A program made the translations under genes and the position numbers. From Eubacteriales bacterium (GTDB lineage: Bacteria > Bacillota_A > Clostridia > Christensenellales > Aristaeellaceae): a DNA stretch of 7,786 nt. Location of the stretch: the NCBI GenBank assembly GCA_030528845.1, contig JAUMYC010000043.1:1-7786 (forward strand), written 5' to 3'. Below are positions 5,914 through 7,786 of the stretch, piece after piece (positions within the stretch are counted from its first letter, which is position 1; each line of letters begins with the position of its first letter). The notes under the pieces were generated by a model, which was not told the origin of the DNA, did no database searches, and saw only the letters and a program-made list of their open reading frames with translations.

Positions 5914-6360
5914 GTGAAAGAGCTGCTGGATCTGTTGTCAAACCGGGCGCTGTGGGCCTGCCTCGTTTCGTGGGCTGCCGCGCAGGGCTCCAAGGTGCTC
6001 ATTTGCCGGCTGGTTGACAAAAAGTGGGATTGGAAGCGGTTTTTCGGCCTGGGCGGCATGCCCTCGTCCCATTCCTCCGTGGTTTGTACCATCGCTATGT
6101 CCGCCGGTATCATGCGCGGGTTCGGTTCGCTGGAATTTGCCATGATGCTCATCCTCGCGCTCGTTGTGATGACGGACGCCTCCGGCGTGCGCAGAGAGGC
6201 CGGCCAGCACGCGCGCATCCTCAACCGGATACTGGACGATATGAAGCAGAACGACAATGCTCTGAGCCACGATACGCTCAAGGAGCTGCTGGGGCATTCG
6301 CCCTTTGAAGTGCTCGTCGGCGCGCTGCTGGGCGTGCTGGTTGCTTTTGCGGTCATGTAA
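5914..6360 (+). CDS. YuiD/DUF212 family 'divergent PAP2' membrane protein
   Basis: A 148-residue membrane protein starting at GTG 5914, with AAGGAG 8 bases upstream. It has hydrophobic segments near residues 12-31, 56-70, 73-88 and 132-148. The family signature is clear: GGMPSSHSS (47-55) recalls the PAP2-phosphatase PSGH/SSHS motif, DASGVRREAGQHA (88-100) holds Arg/His residues that could act on a phosphate, and ELLGHSPFEVLVGALLG (124-140) closes the protein. Members are annotated as divergent PAP2 or DUF212 (B. subtilis YuiD). To my knowledge no enzyme activity is established. Its place between ispA and dxs, with gaps of 12 and 13 bases, suggests a link to prenyl-phosphate or other lipid-phosphate turnover. 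That is inference. Confidence 0.88.
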   Translation: MKELLDLLSNRALWACLVSWAAAQGSKVLICRLVDKKWDWKRFFGLGGMPSSHSSVVCTIAMSAGIMRGFGSLEFAMMLILALVVMTDASGVRREAGQHARILNRILDDMKQNDNALSHDTLKELLGHSPFEVLVGALLGVLVAFAVM

Positions 6361-6373
6361 GGCAGGGAAGAAT

Positions 6374-7786
6374 ATGCTGCATGAATTGGATTTTCCGGGC
6401 GCCCTGAAGGGAATGAAGGTCGCTCAATATGAAGCTCTTGCCAAGGAGATCCGCCGGGAGCTGATCGATACGGTCAGCGAAAACGGGGGGCATCTTGCGA
6501 GCAATCTCGGCGCGGTGGAATTGACCATCGCGCTGCATTGCGTTTTTGACAGCCCGAAGGACAAGCTGCTGTTCGATGTGGGACATCAGGCATATGTGCA
6601 CAAAATGCTCACAGGCCGCGTCGGCGCATTCCATACGCTGCGCCAAAAAGACGGCCTGAGCGGCTTCCCCAGCAGCGCGGAGAGCCCGCACGATGCGTTC
6701 ACCGCGGGCCACGCCTCCACGGCCATCTCGGCCGCGCTCGGCCTGGCCAGAGCGCGGGATGTCCGCGAGGAGAAGCATCACGTCGTCGCGGTCGTGGGCG
6801 ACGGAGCGCTCACCGGCGGCATGTGCTACGAGGCGCTCAACGACGCGGGCAACAGCAAGACGCGCATGATCATCGTGCTCAACGATAATAATATGTCCAT
6901 TTCACAGAATGTCGGTGCGATCTCATCGCATCTGAGCGGGCTGCGGCAGAGCGCGTCCTACATGCATGCCAAGGGCGCGATCCGTCGTGCGCTGGAGAAG
7001 ATCCCGAAAATCGGCAAGCCTGCGCTGCATTTTGTCACCCGCGTGCGCGATACGCTCAAGACGATCCTCGTGGGCGATAAATTTTTCGAGGCGCTGGGCT
7101 TCAGCTATTCCGGGCCGATCGACGGGCATGATATCAAAAAGCTGATCAAGGCGCTGCGCGTTGCCAAAAAAGCGAACAGGCCCGTGATCGTGCATGTCGT
7201 GACCCAAAAGGGACGCGGCTATGCGGAAGCGATGCAGCAGCCGGCGATCTATCACGGCCTCGCGCCCAAGGGTTCCTCCATGCCAAAGAGCTGCGGCGCT
7301 TCCGGCGGAGCGGCGGCAGATTTCCTCGCGCAGGAGGCGCAGACCGACCCGCGCATCTGCACGGTCGTGGCGGCTATGCCGCTGGGCACGCAGATGGATC
7401 GCTTCGCGTCGCGCTATCCCGAGCGCTCGTTTGACGTGGGCATTGCGGAGGAGCACGCGGTCGAAATGGCTGCCGGACTCGCCTTTGGCGGGATGCGCCC
7501 GTTCGTTGCGGTCTATTCCACCTTCCTGCAGCGCGCTGTCGATCAGATCCAGATGGACGTGTGCCTGCCGAAGCTGCCCGTGACGTTCCTGCTGGATCGC
7601 AGCGGCTTCGTGGGCGACGACGGCGCGACGCATCAGGGGCTGTATGATCTGACGTATCTGCGCCAGATGCCCAATATGACCATTGCCGTTCCGTCGAGCA
7701 TTGCGGATCTGCGCCGCATGCTGGAGCTCTCTCTGGAATGCGACGGCCCTGCTGCGATCCGCTATCCGAAGGCGCTGCCGCTGGCC
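6374..7786 (+). CDS. dxs: 1-deoxy-D-xylulose-5-phosphate synthase Dxs (partial, 3' end outside window)
   Basis: The frame is open from ATG 6374 (AGGG 6 bases before the start) to the right edge: 471 codons of an expected 600-640. Dxs is the thiamine-diphosphate enzyme that joins pyruvate and glyceraldehyde 3-phosphate to DXP, the first step of the MEP pathway. Present are GGHLASNLGAVELT with catalytic His40, FDVGHQAYVHK (67-77), and the TPP/Mg motif GDGALTGGM (142-150) with LNDNNMSIS (169-177). Also present are GPIDGHD (247-253), His294, GIAEEHAVEMAAGLA (356-370) with the general acid/base Glu359, YSTFLQR (381-387), DRSGFVG and DGATHQG (416-422). The C-terminal transketolase domain lies mostly beyond the window. 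Compared with the E. coli sequence as I remember it, QRAYDQ reads QRAVDQ, the His before DV is Met394, and the linker between His294 and Glu359 is about six residues shorter. The catalytic residues are kept, so it looks functional. Confidence 0.94.
   Translation, partial: MLHELDFPGALKGMKVAQYEALAKEIRRELIDTVSENGGHLASNLGAVELTIALHCVFDSPKDKLLFDVGHQAYVHKMLTGRVGAFHTLRQKDGLSGFPSSAESPHDAFTAGHASTAISAALGLARARDVREEKHHVVAVVGDGALTGGMCYEALNDAGNSKTRMIIVLNDNNMSISQNVGAISSHLSGLRQSASYMHAKGAIRRALEKIPKIGKPALHFVTRVRDTLKTILVGDKFFEALGFSYSGPIDGHDIKKLIKALRVAKKANRPVIVHVVTQKGRGYAEAMQQPAIYHGLAPKGSSMPKSCGASGGAAADFLAQEAQTDPRICTVVAAMPLGTQMDRFASRYPERSFDVGIAEEHAVEMAAGLAFGGMRPFVAVYSTFLQRAVDQIQMDVCLPKLPVTFLLDRSGFVGDDGATHQGLYDLTYLRQMPNMTIAVPSSIADLRRMLELSLECDGPAAIRYPKALPLA

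Noticed and set aside
1..7786. Search for mobile elements, CRISPR, tRNA or a defence/secondary-metabolite system
   Set aside because: No terminal inverted repeats, transposase, regularly spaced repeats, tRNA-like cloverleaf or unfamiliar gene cassette was seen. The window is mainly conserved housekeeping genes.

Overview
The window is an ordinary but compact stretch of a Firmicutes chromosome, with every gene on the + strand. It looks like a GC-rich member of the Clostridia, possibly an Oscillospirales or Christensenellales type. Three things point there: the envelope-stress pair AmaP + DUF2273, the order nusB-folD-xseA-xseB-ispA-dxs (the same core order as the Bacillus subtilis yqhY-nusB-folD-xseA-xseB-ispA-dxs block), and two extra genes typical of Clostridia (an M22/Kae1-like TsaD paralog after nusB and a YuiD/DUF212 'divergent PAP2' gene before dxs). 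Coding third positions are strongly G/C. The exact taxon cannot be read from the window.

Layout. Positions 1-59 hold the last codons of an upstream ORF, perhaps an Asp23/Gls24 gene. At 100-1205 are AmaP, with an unusually long acidic tail, and the two-helix DUF2273 protein. A Rho-independent-type hairpin with a T-rich tract follows at 1219-1263. A roughly 70-base leader with small competing hairpins then precedes nusB. From nusB to the right edge the genes are nusB, tsaD-like, folD, xseA, xseB, ispA, yuiD-like and dxs. They are separated by at most 13 bases or overlap by 4 to 29 bases, and no internal terminator was seen, so one transcript with translational coupling is likely. dxs is cut by the window edge after 471 codons.

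How the genes fit together. AmaP/DUF2273 belong to the cell-envelope Asp23 system. NusB is a transcription antitermination factor for rRNA. The Kae1-like protein is a paralog of the tRNA t6A enzyme TsaD, role unknown. FolD supplies one-carbon folates. XseA and XseB are the two subunits of exonuclease VII. Dxs starts the MEP isoprenoid pathway, IspA makes farnesyl-type diphosphate from its products, and the membrane protein between them may act on a prenyl or other lipid phosphate (inference).

I found no mobile element, CRISPR array, tRNA, rRNA or clearly novel multi-gene system. The points most worth a second look are the altered motifs of the TsaD paralog, the AmaP tail, the ispA/PAP2/dxs arrangement, the nusB leader, and single-residue departures in XseA and Dxs.
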